From NCBI RefSeq assembly GCF_030269665.1, contig NZ_BSTS01000002.1, positions 62,001-126,000 on the forward strand: a stretch of DNA of 64,000 nucleotides, in the 5' to 3' direction. Source of the stretch: Actinomycetospora sp. NBRC 106375. Its GTDB lineage: Bacteria; Actinomycetota; Actinomycetes; Mycobacteriales; Pseudonocardiaceae. A model generated the notes under the pieces. The model ran no database searches. It was not told the DNA's origin and saw nothing but the letters and a program-made list of their open reading frames with translations. This document shows positions 28,632-36,807 of the stretch, piece by piece (the first letter of the stretch is position 1; each line of letters begins with the position of its first letter). The position numbers were made by a program, and so were the translations under genes.

Positions 28632-28667
28632 GCCGCCCCGGTGCCCCGTGGGGCCACCCGGGGCGGC
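28632..28667. other. strong hairpin between groES and groEL
   Basis: GCCGCCCCGGTGCCCC (28632-28647) pairs with 28650-28667 with small bulges. A stem between the two cistrons could slow transcription, mark RNA processing, or hinder ribosome access to groEL. Confidence 0.6.
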
Positions 28668-28693
28668 GATCGATGTGCGTGCGCGGGCCGGTC

Positions 28694-28990
28694 CTAGTTG
28701 ACGACCGCCAGCACGTCGCGGGAGGAGAGGATCAGGTAGTCCTGACCGTTGTACTTGACCTCGGTGCCGCCGTACTTCGAGAAGATGACGACGTCGCCCA
28801 CGGCGACGTCGAGCGGGATGCGGTTCCCGTTGTCGTCCACGCGACCCGGGCCGACGGCGAGGACCTTGCCCTCCTGGGGCTTCTCCTTCGCCGTGTCCGG
28901 GATGACGATGCCGGACGCGGTCGTGGTCTCGGCCTCGCTGGCCTCCACCACGAGCTTGTCCTCGAGCGGCTTGATGTTCACGCTGGCCAC
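28694..28990 (-). CDS. groES: co-chaperonin GroES
   Basis: The 98-residue subunit of the heptameric lid of GroEL has [31 protein letters not shown] at the start, the mobile-loop region, and [33 protein letters not shown] at the end. GTG 28990 follows GTGGAGGT and yields the standard N-terminus; longer upstream starts would enter the leader. About 115 nt of leader separate it from the CIRCE operator. Confidence 0.97.
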   Translation of the reverse strand: MASVNIKPLEDKLVVEASEAETTTASGIVIPDTAKEKPQEGKVLAVGPGRVDDNGNRIPLDVAVGDVVIFSKYGGTEVKYNGQDYLILSSRDVLAVVN

Positions 28991-29106
28991 GTCGGTGACC
29001 TCCACCTGTCTGGGGTCGGAGCGATTTCCGCTGATCTCGGCTTCACGACACCGGCGGGCCCGCCCCGTCGTCGCGGGTGCCGGAGCGGCCGTCGATGCCG
29101 TGCTGA

Positions 29107-29133
29107 TTGGCACTCTAGCGCCGAGAGTGCCAA
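29107..29133. promoter_or_regulatory. CIRCE operator (HrcA site) of groES-groEL
   Basis: The inverted repeat TTGGCACTC-N9-GAGTGCCAA is perfect, with the canonical 9-9-9 layout. HrcA binding would repress groES-groEL until heat stress. It starts only 4 nt after the rimI stop side of the junction. Confidence 0.95.
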
Positions 29134-29141
29134 GGCATCAA
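29112..29141 (-). promoter_or_regulatory. groES-groEL promoter overlapping CIRCE
   Basis: On the minus strand, TTGATG (29136-29141) and TAGAGT (29112-29117) are spaced by 18 nt. The -10 lies inside one CIRCE arm and the -35 overlaps the rimI stop codon, so HrcA would block polymerase directly. Confidence 0.6.
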
Positions 29142-29680
29142 CGAGGGGCGGCCGCGGGCGGGTCGGCCGATCGGACCGGGCCGGGCCGGCGCCGCATCGT
29201 GTACGCGTCCGCGCCCGAGGCGTAGTAACGGCGCCGGGTGCCGACGACCTCGAACCCGGTCGCACGGTACAGCCGACGGGCCGGTGCGTTGTCGGTGCGG
29301 ACCTCGAGGTACGTGGTCGCGCCGATGTCGTCGGCCGCGGCGAGCAGCCGGTCGAGCAGGGCGCGCCCGACGCCCCGCCCCTGGCAGGCCGGGTCGACCC
29401 CGATCGTGTGGATCTCGGCCTCCGCCTGCTGGCCGAGCCGCCCGGGCAGCAGCGCCACGCCGCCGTAGCCGACCAGCCGGTCGCCGTCGCGGGCGGCGAG
29501 GTAGCGGTGTCCCGCCCGCAGCTCCTCGCGGAAGGCCCGCGCGCTCCAGGGGTCGTCGCCCGGGAAGAGGATCGCCTCGAGCTCGGCACAGCGGTCGGCG
29601 TCGTCGGGGGTGAGCGCGTCGAGGACGACACCGGAGATCGATCGTCCGGCTCCGCTGCGCTCCGCGTCCGGGGCGGTCAC
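29138..29680 (-). CDS. rimI: ribosomal protein S18 alanine N-acetyltransferase-like GNAT protein
   Basis: The 180-residue GNAT acetyltransferase shows the acceptor-side AILFPGDDPWSARAFREEL, the acetyl-CoA loop VDPACQGRGVGRALLDRLL (motif A) and the terminal DNAPARRLYRATGFEVVGTRRRYYASGADAYTM typical of RimI. RimI acetylates the N-terminal alanine of ribosomal S18 in E. coli; the actinobacterial substrate range may be wider. GTG 29680 overlaps the tsaB stop (GTGA). In mycobacteria tsaD follows rimI; here groES follows directly. Confidence 0.9.
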   Translation of the reverse strand: MTAPDAERSGAGRSISGVVLDALTPDDADRCAELEAILFPGDDPWSARAFREELRAGHRYLAARDGDRLVGYGGVALLPGRLGQQAEAEIHTIGVDPACQGRGVGRALLDRLLAAADDIGATTYLEVRTDNAPARRLYRATGFEVVGTRRRYYASGADAYTMRRRPGPVRSADPPAAAPR

Positions 29681-30408
29681 GGCGCGGCCCGGGTGACGGC
29701 CTTCGGGGCGCCGGGCGGGACGGCGTCGGGGCGGCGCAGGTAGAGGGGCACGAGCGGTCCGGGGACGTCGCCGGCACGCAGGGCGGGCGCGGCCACCGCG
29801 ACGAGTCCCGCGGGTGTCGGGCCTGGGGCGCCGGGGGCCCCGCCGACCTTCTCGGCGGCGTCGCCCAGCACGACGTCGACCCGGCCGAGGTCCCCCTCCG
29901 GCCCGATCCGCGCGGCCAGCTCGTCGGGGCGGACGACCTCGGGGCCGTGGGTGCGCACGCCGTCCGCCAGCAGGCTCCAGTAGACCTCGCGGCGGCGGGC
30001 GTCGGTCACGACGAGCACGGAGCCCGCCGCCCCGACCGCGAGCGCGTCGTGGGTGGGCACGCCGTGCACCGGGATCCCCAGCGCGTCACCCATCGCCGCC
30101 GCGGTCACGAGCCCGACGCGCAGCCCGGTGAACGGGCCGGGGCCGACGCCCGCGACGACGGCGTCGAGGTCGGCGCGCGTGCGGCCGGCCCCGGCGAGGG
30201 CGTCGGCGATCGCCGGCGCCAGCAGCTCGGCGTGCGCCCGGGCGCCCTCGCCGTCGCGGGCGGCCAGGGTGCGCGGCGGCGGGAGACGCAGCATCGAGGG
30301 GAGCACGCCGATAGGGGAGCTCGACCCGGAGGACCCGCCGGCGTCGGGCAGCTCCACCACGCCCGCGGTGATCCGGGCGGTGGCGGTGTCGAGGGCCAGC
30401 ACGAGCAC
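29677..30408 (-). CDS. tsaB: tRNA t6A biosynthesis protein TsaB
   Basis: The 243-residue ASKHA-fold protein partners with TsaD and TsaE in making N6-threonylcarbamoyladenosine on ANN-decoding tRNAs. Motifs are VLVLALDTATARITAGV, the VVAGVGPGPFTGLRVGLVTAAAMG loop with the GPG-FTGLR signature, and VVTDARRREVYWSLL. The GTG start at 30408 lies 10 nt after the tsaE stop. It lacks the metal-binding histidines of TsaD, as TsaB proteins do. Confidence 0.93.
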   Translation of the reverse strand: MLVLALDTATARITAGVVELPDAGGSSGSSSPIGVLPSMLRLPPPRTLAARDGEGARAHAELLAPAIADALAGAGRTRADLDAVVAGVGPGPFTGLRVGLVTAAAMGDALGIPVHGVPTHDALAVGAAGSVLVVTDARRREVYWSLLADGVRTHGPEVVRPDELAARIGPEGDLGRVDVVLGDAAEKVGGAPGAPGPTPAGLVAVAAPALRAGDVPGPLVPLYLRRPDAVPPGAPKAVTRAAP

Positions 30409-30418
30409 GGGGACGACC

Positions 30419-30958
30419 CTACGGATCCCCGCCGACGAGCCGCGCCGGGCCGTGCAGCAGCGCCTCGCGCACCTCGTCGCCGCCGGACCGGTCCAGCCGC
30501 ACCAGCAGGTGCTCGGTGGCCAGGTGCTCGGCCACGCCCTCGCCCCACTCGACGACGACGGCGGCGCGGGTCAGATCGGTGTCGAGGTCCAGGTCGTCGA
30601 GCTGGGCCGTGACCTCGTCCGGGTCGGGCTCGACCGCGGTCCCCACGCCGAGCCGGTAGGCGTCGACGTGCACGAGGACGACGCCGCGGCCGCCGAGGGC
30701 CGCGGGCAGGGGTGGGTGCTCGCGGGCGATGACGAAGGTGGGCGACGTGACCGGCCCTTCGACCCCGAGGCCCTCCCCGATGCCGGCGGCGAGGCACGTC
30801 TTGCCGGCGCCGAGGGGACCGGAGAGCACGACCAGGTCGCCGGGGGCGAGCCGGGCGCCGATGTCGCGGCCGAGCGCGGCGGTGTCGGCGGCGGTGGGCA
30901 GGACGACGCGGCGGTCGGTGGTGACGCTGGGCACGGGGCTCGGCACGGGGCCGATCAT
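30419..30958 (-). CDS. tsaE: tRNA t6A biosynthesis ATPase TsaE
   Basis: The 179-residue P-loop ATPase has LSGPLGAGKTCLAAGIGEGLG (Walker A), SPTFVIAREH (switch region) and the HVDAYRLG motif, all characteristic of TsaE. It energises the TsaBD complex. ATG 30958 overlaps the stop of the upstream alpha/beta hydrolase (ATGA); a GTG about 10 codons in is an alternative. The C-terminal EWGEGVAEHLATEHLLVRL matches the family. Confidence 0.94.
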   Translation of the reverse strand: MIGPVPSPVPSVTTDRRVVLPTAADTAALGRDIGARLAPGDLVVLSGPLGAGKTCLAAGIGEGLGVEGPVTSPTFVIAREHPPLPAALGGRGVVLVHVDAYRLGVGTAVEPDPDEVTAQLDDLDLDTDLTRAAVVVEWGEGVAEHLATEHLLVRLDRSGGDEVREALLHGPARLVGGDP

Positions 30959-32145
30959 GCCCGGCGGCGCGGACGGCGTAGGCCGCGGCGCGGGCGCTCG
31001 CCGCCCGCGGAGCGGCCGGGACGCAGGCGGCGCAGGACCTGGCTGCGGTGGGTGCAGCGGCGCAGCAGCTCGAGCAGCGCCGCGTCGAACTCCCCCGGCT
31101 GCTCGAGCATGGCCATGTGCCCGGCGCCCTCGAGCGGCACGAGCTCGGCGTGCGAGATCTCCGCGGCGATGAGCTCGGAGTGCTCGTAGGGGATCATCCG
31201 GTCGCGGGTGCCGCCCGCGACCAGCACCTCGCACTGGGACAGCCCGGCGAGCGCCGCGCGGCGGTCGTGGGTGGACAGGGTGTTGGCGAACGAGGTCAGC
31301 GCGTCCAGCGGGGTCGCCGCGATCGTCCGGTCGACGAGGTCGACCAGCGCCGGGTCGGTGGAACGGTCGCCGAACGAGAGCCCCTGGACGAACGCCCACA
31401 TGACGTTGCTGCCCATGCGCCGCACACGGTCCGCGAGCGCCGGCTGCCAGTGCGCGATCCGTCCGAGCACGTTGACCGTCGGGTTGCGGTGGGACAGCAC
31501 CGCCTGCTTGAGGCCCCCGGCCATGACGTCGCCGGCCGACGTGCAGACCAGCGCGACCCCCGCGACCCGCTCCCGGAACAGCCGCGGGTTGCGCTCGGCG
31601 AGCGCCATGATCGTCATCCCGCCCATGGAGTGCCCAACGAGCACGACCGGTCCCTCGGGCACCACGGCCCGCAGGATCGCGTCGAGGTCGGCCCCGAGCT
31701 GGGCGATCGTGCACGACCGCGCGGGGGCCTGCGCGGACCGGCCGTGGCGGCGCTGGTCGTAGACGACGGTGCGCACCGCGGGCTCGGTGAGCTCGGAGAG
31801 CATGCGGCGCTGGAAGTGCCAGCACCGGCGGTCCAGGGCGAACCCGTGGACCAGGACCACGGTCAGCTCCGGCTTCGCCCCCGGGGTGACGGGCGGGATC
31901 TCCTCGACCGAGAGCCGGACGCCGTCGTCGGCGGCCACGGACGACTCGCGCCCGGGCGGCAGCAGCCCCAGCTCCGAGGGATGGGCCTTCTCCTCCTCGG
32001 AGAGCCGCTCACGCTGGCGCAGGATACGGGAGCGGGCCCGGCCCGCGCCGACCGCGCCCGCGGCGGCCGCGCCGCCGAGCACGGCGCCGGCGACGGCGCC
32101 CGCGACCCCGCCGGGCGAGATCCGGTGCTCCCGGTTCTCGGTCAC
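30955..32145 (-). CDS. alpha/beta hydrolase with N-terminal membrane segment
   Basis: The 396-residue protein has a glycine/alanine-rich hydrophobic stretch near the N-terminus (GGVAGAVAGAVLGGAAAAGAVGAG), a possible membrane anchor, then an alpha/beta-hydrolase domain. Visible are the oxyanion motif LVHGFALDRRCW, the nucleophile elbow VGHSMGGMTI, the acid GGTRDRMIP and the histidine GAGHMAMLE. GTG 32145 overlaps the alr stop (GTGA). The hydrolase recurs between alr and tsaE in actinobacteria, but its substrate is unknown. A basic Arg-rich tail (LRRLRPGRSAGGERPRRG) ends the protein. Lipid ester or lactone hydrolysis is possible. Confidence 0.87.
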   Translation of the reverse strand: MTENREHRISPGGVAGAVAGAVLGGAAAAGAVGAGRARSRILRQRERLSEEEKAHPSELGLLPPGRESSVAADDGVRLSVEEIPPVTPGAKPELTVVLVHGFALDRRCWHFQRRMLSELTEPAVRTVVYDQRRHGRSAQAPARSCTIAQLGADLDAILRAVVPEGPVVLVGHSMGGMTIMALAERNPRLFRERVAGVALVCTSAGDVMAGGLKQAVLSHRNPTVNVLGRIAHWQPALADRVRRMGSNVMWAFVQGLSFGDRSTDPALVDLVDRTIAATPLDALTSFANTLSTHDRRAALAGLSQCEVLVAGGTRDRMIPYEHSELIAAEISHAELVPLEGAGHMAMLEQPGEFDAALLELLRRCTHRSQVLRRLRPGRSAGGERPRRGLRRPRRRA

Positions 32146-33287
32146 GACCGCGTCCGCGTCACCCGGGGGCGACAGCCCACACCGGTCACGACCTCGTAGT
32201 GGATGGTGTCGAGCCAGCCCGCCCACTCGGACGCCGTGGGCTCGCCGTCGTCGCCCGGCCCGAACAGCACGACCTCGTCACCGGGGGAGACCGCGGGCAC
32301 GTCACCGTCGGCCGGGCCCAGGTCGACGACCACCTGGTCCATGCACACGCGGCCGACGACCGGTCGACGTCGATCGGCGAGCTGCACCGTCATCGTCCCT
32401 CCGAGCCGTCGCGGCACGCCGTCGGCGTATCCCGTCGGCACGAGGGCCAGTACCCGGTCGTCGGGTGCGGTCCACTCGTGACCGTACGAGACACCCTCTC
32501 CCGCGGCGACGCGTTTGACCAGCGCGAGCCGCGTGCGGAACGTCATCGCCGGGCGCAGACCGTGACGGTCCGGGGCGTCGAGCGGGTCGAGCCCGTAGAC
32601 CGCGATCCCGGGCCGGACGAGGTCGAGGTGCAGGTCCGGACGGGTGAGGGTGGCCGCGGAGTTCGCGAGGTGGCGCCACGGGCGCGGGCCGCCGAGGGTC
32701 TCGGCGGCCGCGCGCCACGCGTCGTCGAGGCGCTTCGACTGGACGTCGATCGTCGGGTGCGCGGGCGCGTCGGCGTGCGCGAGGTGTGACCAGACGGCGG
32801 CCACCTCGACGTCGCCCGCGGCGCGCGCGTCCTCCACGGCGGCGAGCAGGTCGCCCCACGCCGCGGGCGGGCACCCATTGCGGCTGAGCCCCGTGTCGAT
32901 CTTGAGATGGATGCGCGCGGGGCGCCCGGCCCGCCGGGCCCCGGCGGCGACGCCGTCGAGCTCGGCGCGCGACGACACCCCGAGGTCGACCTCGTCGGCC
33001 ACGGCGGGCGCGAAGTCCTCGTCGGGCAGGTGCAGCCACGACAGCACGGGCGCCCCGACACCGGCGGCCCGCAGCTCGGCGGCCTCGTCCAGGGTGCAGA
33101 CACCGAGCCAGGTGGCGCCGGACGCGAGGGCGGTGCGGGCGACGTCCACCGCGCCGTGGCCGTAGCCGTCGGCCTTGACCACCGCCATGGTCGCGGCGCC
33201 GGAGGCGCGGGCGAGCCCGGCGAGCAGGCCGACGTTGTGGGCCAGCGCGTCGTGGTCGACGTGGGCCTCGGCGCGGGGTCTCGTCAC
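32142..33287 (-). CDS. alr: alanine racemase
   Basis: The 381-residue PLP enzyme converts L-alanine to D-alanine for peptidoglycan. AVVKADGYGHGA contains the PLP lysine, KIDTGLSRNG and VRPGIAVYGLDPL are family signatures, and GYADGVPR with VGRVCMDQVVVDLG provides the second catalytic tyrosine region. GTG 33287 overlaps the nnr stop (GTGA). It belongs to the tightly overlapped run nnr-alr-hydrolase-tsaE, with tsaB-rimI following. Confidence 0.95.
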   Translation of the reverse strand: MTRPRAEAHVDHDALAHNVGLLAGLARASGAATMAVVKADGYGHGAVDVARTALASGATWLGVCTLDEAAELRAAGVGAPVLSWLHLPDEDFAPAVADEVDLGVSSRAELDGVAAGARRAGRPARIHLKIDTGLSRNGCPPAAWGDLLAAVEDARAAGDVEVAAVWSHLAHADAPAHPTIDVQSKRLDDAWRAAAETLGGPRPWRHLANSAATLTRPDLHLDLVRPGIAVYGLDPLDAPDRHGLRPAMTFRTRLALVKRVAAGEGVSYGHEWTAPDDRVLALVPTGYADGVPRRLGGTMTVQLADRRRPVVGRVCMDQVVVDLGPADGDVPAVSPGDEVVLFGPGDDGEPTASEWAGWLDTIHYEVVTGVGCRPRVTRTRS

Positions 33288-34738
33288 TCTCTGACCTCCC
33301 GGATCGCCCGCGACAGGGCCTGCGCGACGTTCGACGCCGGCACCGGCGCACCGGGCCCGTCGGCCGCGCCCGCGCCGATGTCGGCGGCCCGCGCGTGGAC
33401 GAACGCGGCGCAGCCGCCGGCCCACCAGGGCTCGAGGCCGGCGGCGAGCAGCGCGCCCGCGACCCCCGAGAGCACGTCGCCCGAGCCCGCCGTCGCGAGC
33501 CAGGCGCTGCCGGCGGGGTGCACGAGCACGCGGCCGTCGGGGGCGGCGACGACCGTGGCGTTGCCCTTGAGCAGCACGGTGACGCCGAGGTCGGCGGCGG
33601 CGCGCCGGGCGGAGTCGACGCGGTCGTCGCCGAGCTCGGCGACGCGGGCGAACTCCCCGGCGTGCGGGGTGATCAGCACGGGCGCGCCGGCGGCCTTCTC
33701 GCGGAGCTCGCGGTGCCGGCCCAGGAGCGTCACCGCGTCGGCGTCGGCGAGCACGGGCAGGCCGGCGTCGAGGACCTCGGCGAGCGTGGCGGAGCCGGCG
33801 TCGTCGGTGCCCAGCCCCGGGCCGACGACCCAGGCCTGCACGCGCCCGGCCTCGCCGACGGTGTCGGTGGCCACGACCTCGGGCCACGCCGCCCGCACCT
33901 CGTCGGCGGCGCTGCCCGCGTAGCGGACCATCCCGCTCGTGGCCAGGGCCGCGGCGCCGCTCGCCAGGACCGCGGCGCCCGGGTAGGTCCGCGAGCCGGC
34001 CGCGATCCCGACCACGCCCTGGGTGTACTTGTCGTCGCCGGGGCCCGGCACGGGCCAGCGCCGGCCGACGTCGGCAGCGGCGAGGACCCGCACCGGTGCC
34101 GGCGGCAGCTCAGGGCGCAGGCCGATGTCGATGAGCGTCACCGGCCCGCAGCGGGGCGCCGCCAGGACGTGGACGGGCTTGCGGGCGCCGAAGGTGACGG
34201 TGAGCGCGGCCTGGACCGCGTCGTCTCCGGGGACGCCGGTCAGCGGGTCGACGCCGCTGGGGGTGTCCACGGCGAGGACCGGGACCCGGGCCGTCGCCGC
34301 CGCGGCCGCCAGGGTTGCCGCCTCGGGGCGCAGCCCCCCGCGCGCGCCGGTGCCGACGATCGCGTCGAGCACGAGGTCGGCGCGCTCGACGGCGACGACG
34401 CCGCCCTCGGGGTCGGTGACGATCCGGCCCTTCTGCTTCCGCAGGGCGGCGAGGCCTGCGGGGTGCGCGCGGTCGGGGCTCAGCAGCACCGCGGTGACCG
34501 CGACGCCGCGACGGCGCAGCTCGTAGCCGGCCCAGAGTCCGTCGCCGCCGTTGTTGCCCGCGCCGGCCAGCACCACGACCCGGCGCCCGGTGACCCCGCC
34601 GGTGCGGCGCTCCAGCTCCGCCAGCGCGACCTGGGCGACGCCGCGGGCCGCGCGGCGCATGAGCGCGCCCTCCGGCGTCCGCGCCAGCACGGGCTCCTCG
34701 GCGGCCCGCACCTGCTCGGGCGTCCAGACGCCGTACAA
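33284..34738 (-). CDS. nnr: bifunctional NAD(P)HX epimerase / ADP-dependent NAD(P)HX dehydratase
   Basis: The 484-residue fusion repairs hydrated NADH and NADPH. The N-terminal epimerase domain (NnrE) has VVVLAGAGNNGGDGLWAGYELRRRG and VDTPSGVDPLTG. The C-terminal ribokinase-like dehydratase (NnrD) has DKYTQGVVGIAAGS, VVGPGLGTDD, ITPHAGEFAR, LLKGNATVVAAPDG and TAGSGDVLSGVAGALLA. The start is taken as TTG 34738, preceded by GGCGGAGGGAG, giving the usual opening of the family (YGVWTPEQVRAAE). A strong GTGAGC-ended hairpin separates it from glmS upstream. Confidence 0.93.
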   Translation of the reverse strand: MYGVWTPEQVRAAEEPVLARTPEGALMRRAARGVAQVALAELERRTGGVTGRRVVVLAGAGNNGGDGLWAGYELRRRGVAVTAVLLSPDRAHPAGLAALRKQKGRIVTDPEGGVVAVERADLVLDAIVGTGARGGLRPEAATLAAAAATARVPVLAVDTPSGVDPLTGVPGDDAVQAALTVTFGARKPVHVLAAPRCGPVTLIDIGLRPELPPAPVRVLAAADVGRRWPVPGPGDDKYTQGVVGIAAGSRTYPGAAVLASGAAALATSGMVRYAGSAADEVRAAWPEVVATDTVGEAGRVQAWVVGPGLGTDDAGSATLAEVLDAGLPVLADADAVTLLGRHRELREKAAGAPVLITPHAGEFARVAELGDDRVDSARRAAADLGVTVLLKGNATVVAAPDGRVLVHPAGSAWLATAGSGDVLSGVAGALLAAGLEPWWAGGCAAFVHARAADIGAGAADGPGAPVPASNVAQALSRAIREVRE

Positions 34739-34756
34739 GCGTGCTCCCTCCGCCCC

Positions 34757-34800
34757 ATGTGAGCAGTGGGCGACCCTATGAGGGCGCCAACTGCTCACAT
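34757..34800. repeat. GTGAGC-ended palindromic hairpin, family B copy 3
   Basis: ATGTGAGCAGTGGGCG (34757-34772) pairs with 34785-34800 with one mismatch. An inner stem CCCT-ATG-AGGG (34774-34784) closes the loop. The inner CCCTAT core recalls the CCTATAGCCC core of the 5257 copy. It sits between glmS (stop 34807) and nnr. Confidence 0.8.
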
Positions 34801-34806
34801 ACCCAC

Positions 34807-36693
34807 CTACTCGACCGTGACCGACTTCGCGAGGTTGCGGGGCTTGTCGACGTCGTAGCCGCGGGAGCGGGCGACCTCGGCGGCGAAGACCTGCAGCGGG
34901 ACGCTCGCGACCAGCGGCTGGATCAGCGTCGACACCGACGGCACCTCGATGAGGTGCTCGGCGAACGGCCGCACGGTCTCGTCGCCCTCCTCCGCCACGA
35001 CGATCGTGCGGGCCCCGCGGGCCTGGATCTCGCGGATGTTGGAGAGCAGCTTCTGGTGCAGGATCGCGCGGCCCTTCGGCGAGGGCATGACGACGACCAC
35101 GGGGAGGCCCTGCTCGATCAGCGCGATCGGGCCGTGCTTGAGCTCGCCCGCCGCGAAGCCCTCGGCGTGCATGTAGGCGAGCTCCTTGAGCTTGAGCGCG
35201 CCCTCGAGGGCCACCGGGAAGCCGACGTGGCGCCCGAGGAACAGCACCGCCTTGGACTGCGCGAGCTCGCGCGCGAGCGCGCGGGTCGGCTCGACGACGG
35301 CCTCGAGTACCCGCGCCACCGCGTCGGTGCTCGACTCCAGCTCGGCGTACTCGCGCGCCACCTCGTCGGCGTACTTCGTGCCGAAGGTCTGCGCGAGCGC
35401 GAGGCCCACGAGGTAGCAGGCGATCACCTGCGCGGTGAACGTCTTGGTCGCCGCGACCCCGACCTCCGGGCCGGCGTGGGTGTAGAGCACGGCGTCGGAC
35501 TCCCGCGGGATCTGGGCGCCGTTGGTGTTGCAGATCGCCAGCACGCGCGCCTTCTGCTCGCGGGCGTGCCGCACCGCCTCGAGCGTGTCCGCGGTCTCGC
35601 CGGACTGGGAGATCGCGACGACGAGCGTCGAGCGGTCGAGGACCGGGTCGCGGTAGCGGAACTCGCTGGCGACCTCGACCTCGACCGGGATGCGGCACCA
35701 GTGCTCGATCGCGTACTTGGCGAGCAGGCCCGCGTGGTACGCGGTGCCGCAGGCGACGACGAACACCTTGTCGATGTCGCGCAGCTCCTGGTCGGACAGG
35801 CGCTGCTCGTCGAGCACGACCCGGCCGTCGACGAGGTGTCCACGCAGGGTGTCCGCAAGGGCGGTCGGCTGCTCCTCGATCTCCTTGAGCATGAAGAAGT
35901 CGTGGCCGCCCTTCTCGGCGGCCTCGATGTCCCAGTCGACGTGGAAGGGACGGGTCTTCGCGGTCTCGCCGTGGAAGTCGGTGACCACCGCGCCCTCGGG
36001 CGTGAGGGTGACGATCTGGTCCTGCCCGAGCTCCACCGCGTCGCGGGTGTGGTCGATGAACGCGGCCACGTCCGAGGCCACGAACATCTCGCCCTGCCCC
36101 ACGCCGACGACCAGCGGCGACGAACGGCGCGCGGCCACGATCTCGTCGGGGCGCTCGGCGTGAGTGAAGACCAGCGTGAACGCGCCCTGGAGACGGGCGA
36201 CGACCGCCCGCACGGCCGCGGTCAGCCCGGCGTCCGGATCGGCGGCGAAGGCCCGGGCCAGGAGGTGCGCCGCGACCTCGGTGTCGGTGTCGCTGGTCAG
36301 CTCGACGCCCTCGGCCTCGAGCTCGGCCCGCAGCGCGGCGAAGTTCTCGATGATCCCGTTGTGGACGACCGCGACCCGGCCGGTGGCGTCGGTGTGGGGG
36401 TGGGCGTTGCGGTCGGTCGGCGGCCCGTGCGTCGCCCAGCGGGTGTGGCCCATCCCGGTGGTGGCACGCAGCGCAGCGGAGCTGCCAGATGCAGTGCCGG
36501 CCACCCCGTCGTCCGGCAGCACCGCGACGAGGTTGTCGAGCGGTCCGGCCGCGCGGTGCACCTCGAGACCGCCCTTGCCGTCCGCCACGGCGACCCCGGC
36601 GGAGTCGTATCCCCGGTACTCCAGGCGCCGCAGCCCGTTGACGAGGACCTCCTGGGCCGGACGCCAACCGACGTATCCCACGATGCCGCACAC
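34807..36693 (-). CDS. glmS: glutamine--fructose-6-phosphate aminotransferase (isomerising)
   Basis: The 628-residue enzyme makes glucosamine-6-phosphate for peptidoglycan. The N-terminal glutaminase uses Cys2 (M-CGIVGYVG) with RRLEYRGYDSAG, and the C-terminal tandem SIS domains show ISQSGETADTLEAVRHA and SMHAEGFAAGELKHGPIAL-like sequence, ending DVDKPRNLAKSVTVE. GTG 36693 is fixed by Cys2. A TACCCT -10 ends 7 nt before it, so the mRNA is leaderless and a glmS ribozyme is excluded. glmM lies 2.4 kb away. Confidence 0.97.
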   Translation of the reverse strand: MCGIVGYVGWRPAQEVLVNGLRRLEYRGYDSAGVAVADGKGGLEVHRAAGPLDNLVAVLPDDGVAGTASGSSAALRATTGMGHTRWATHGPPTDRNAHPHTDATGRVAVVHNGIIENFAALRAELEAEGVELTSDTDTEVAAHLLARAFAADPDAGLTAAVRAVVARLQGAFTLVFTHAERPDEIVAARRSSPLVVGVGQGEMFVASDVAAFIDHTRDAVELGQDQIVTLTPEGAVVTDFHGETAKTRPFHVDWDIEAAEKGGHDFFMLKEIEEQPTALADTLRGHLVDGRVVLDEQRLSDQELRDIDKVFVVACGTAYHAGLLAKYAIEHWCRIPVEVEVASEFRYRDPVLDRSTLVVAISQSGETADTLEAVRHAREQKARVLAICNTNGAQIPRESDAVLYTHAGPEVGVAATKTFTAQVIACYLVGLALAQTFGTKYADEVAREYAELESSTDAVARVLEAVVEPTRALARELAQSKAVLFLGRHVGFPVALEGALKLKELAYMHAEGFAAGELKHGPIALIEQGLPVVVVMPSPKGRAILHQKLLSNIREIQARGARTIVVAEEGDETVRPFAEHLIEVPSVSTLIQPLVASVPLQVFAAEVARSRGYDVDKPRNLAKSVTVE

Positions 36694-36700
36694 GAGCCTC

Positions 36701-36706
36701 AGGGTA
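36701..36706 (-). promoter_or_regulatory. candidate -10 element for leaderless glmS
   Basis: TACCCT on the minus strand ends 7 nt before the GTG whose second codon encodes the catalytic cysteine. There is no room for a 5' leader or ribosome-binding site. Confidence 0.6.
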
Positions 36707-36793
36707 ACGAGAGCGTTCCGGCGCTCCGTCCGCCCGCCATCCGGAGGACAGGACGGGGGCGGGTCACGACGGGCCGCGACCGTCCGCCTCCGC

Positions 36794-36799
36794 TAGGTT
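36794..36799 (+). promoter_or_regulatory. candidate -10 element for the leaderless plus-strand hydrolase-like gene
   Basis: TAGGTT ends 8 nt before ATG 36808, with no ribosome-binding site. It diverges from the glmS promoter 88 bp away. Confidence 0.55.
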
Positions 36800-36807
36800 C
36801 CCGGGCC

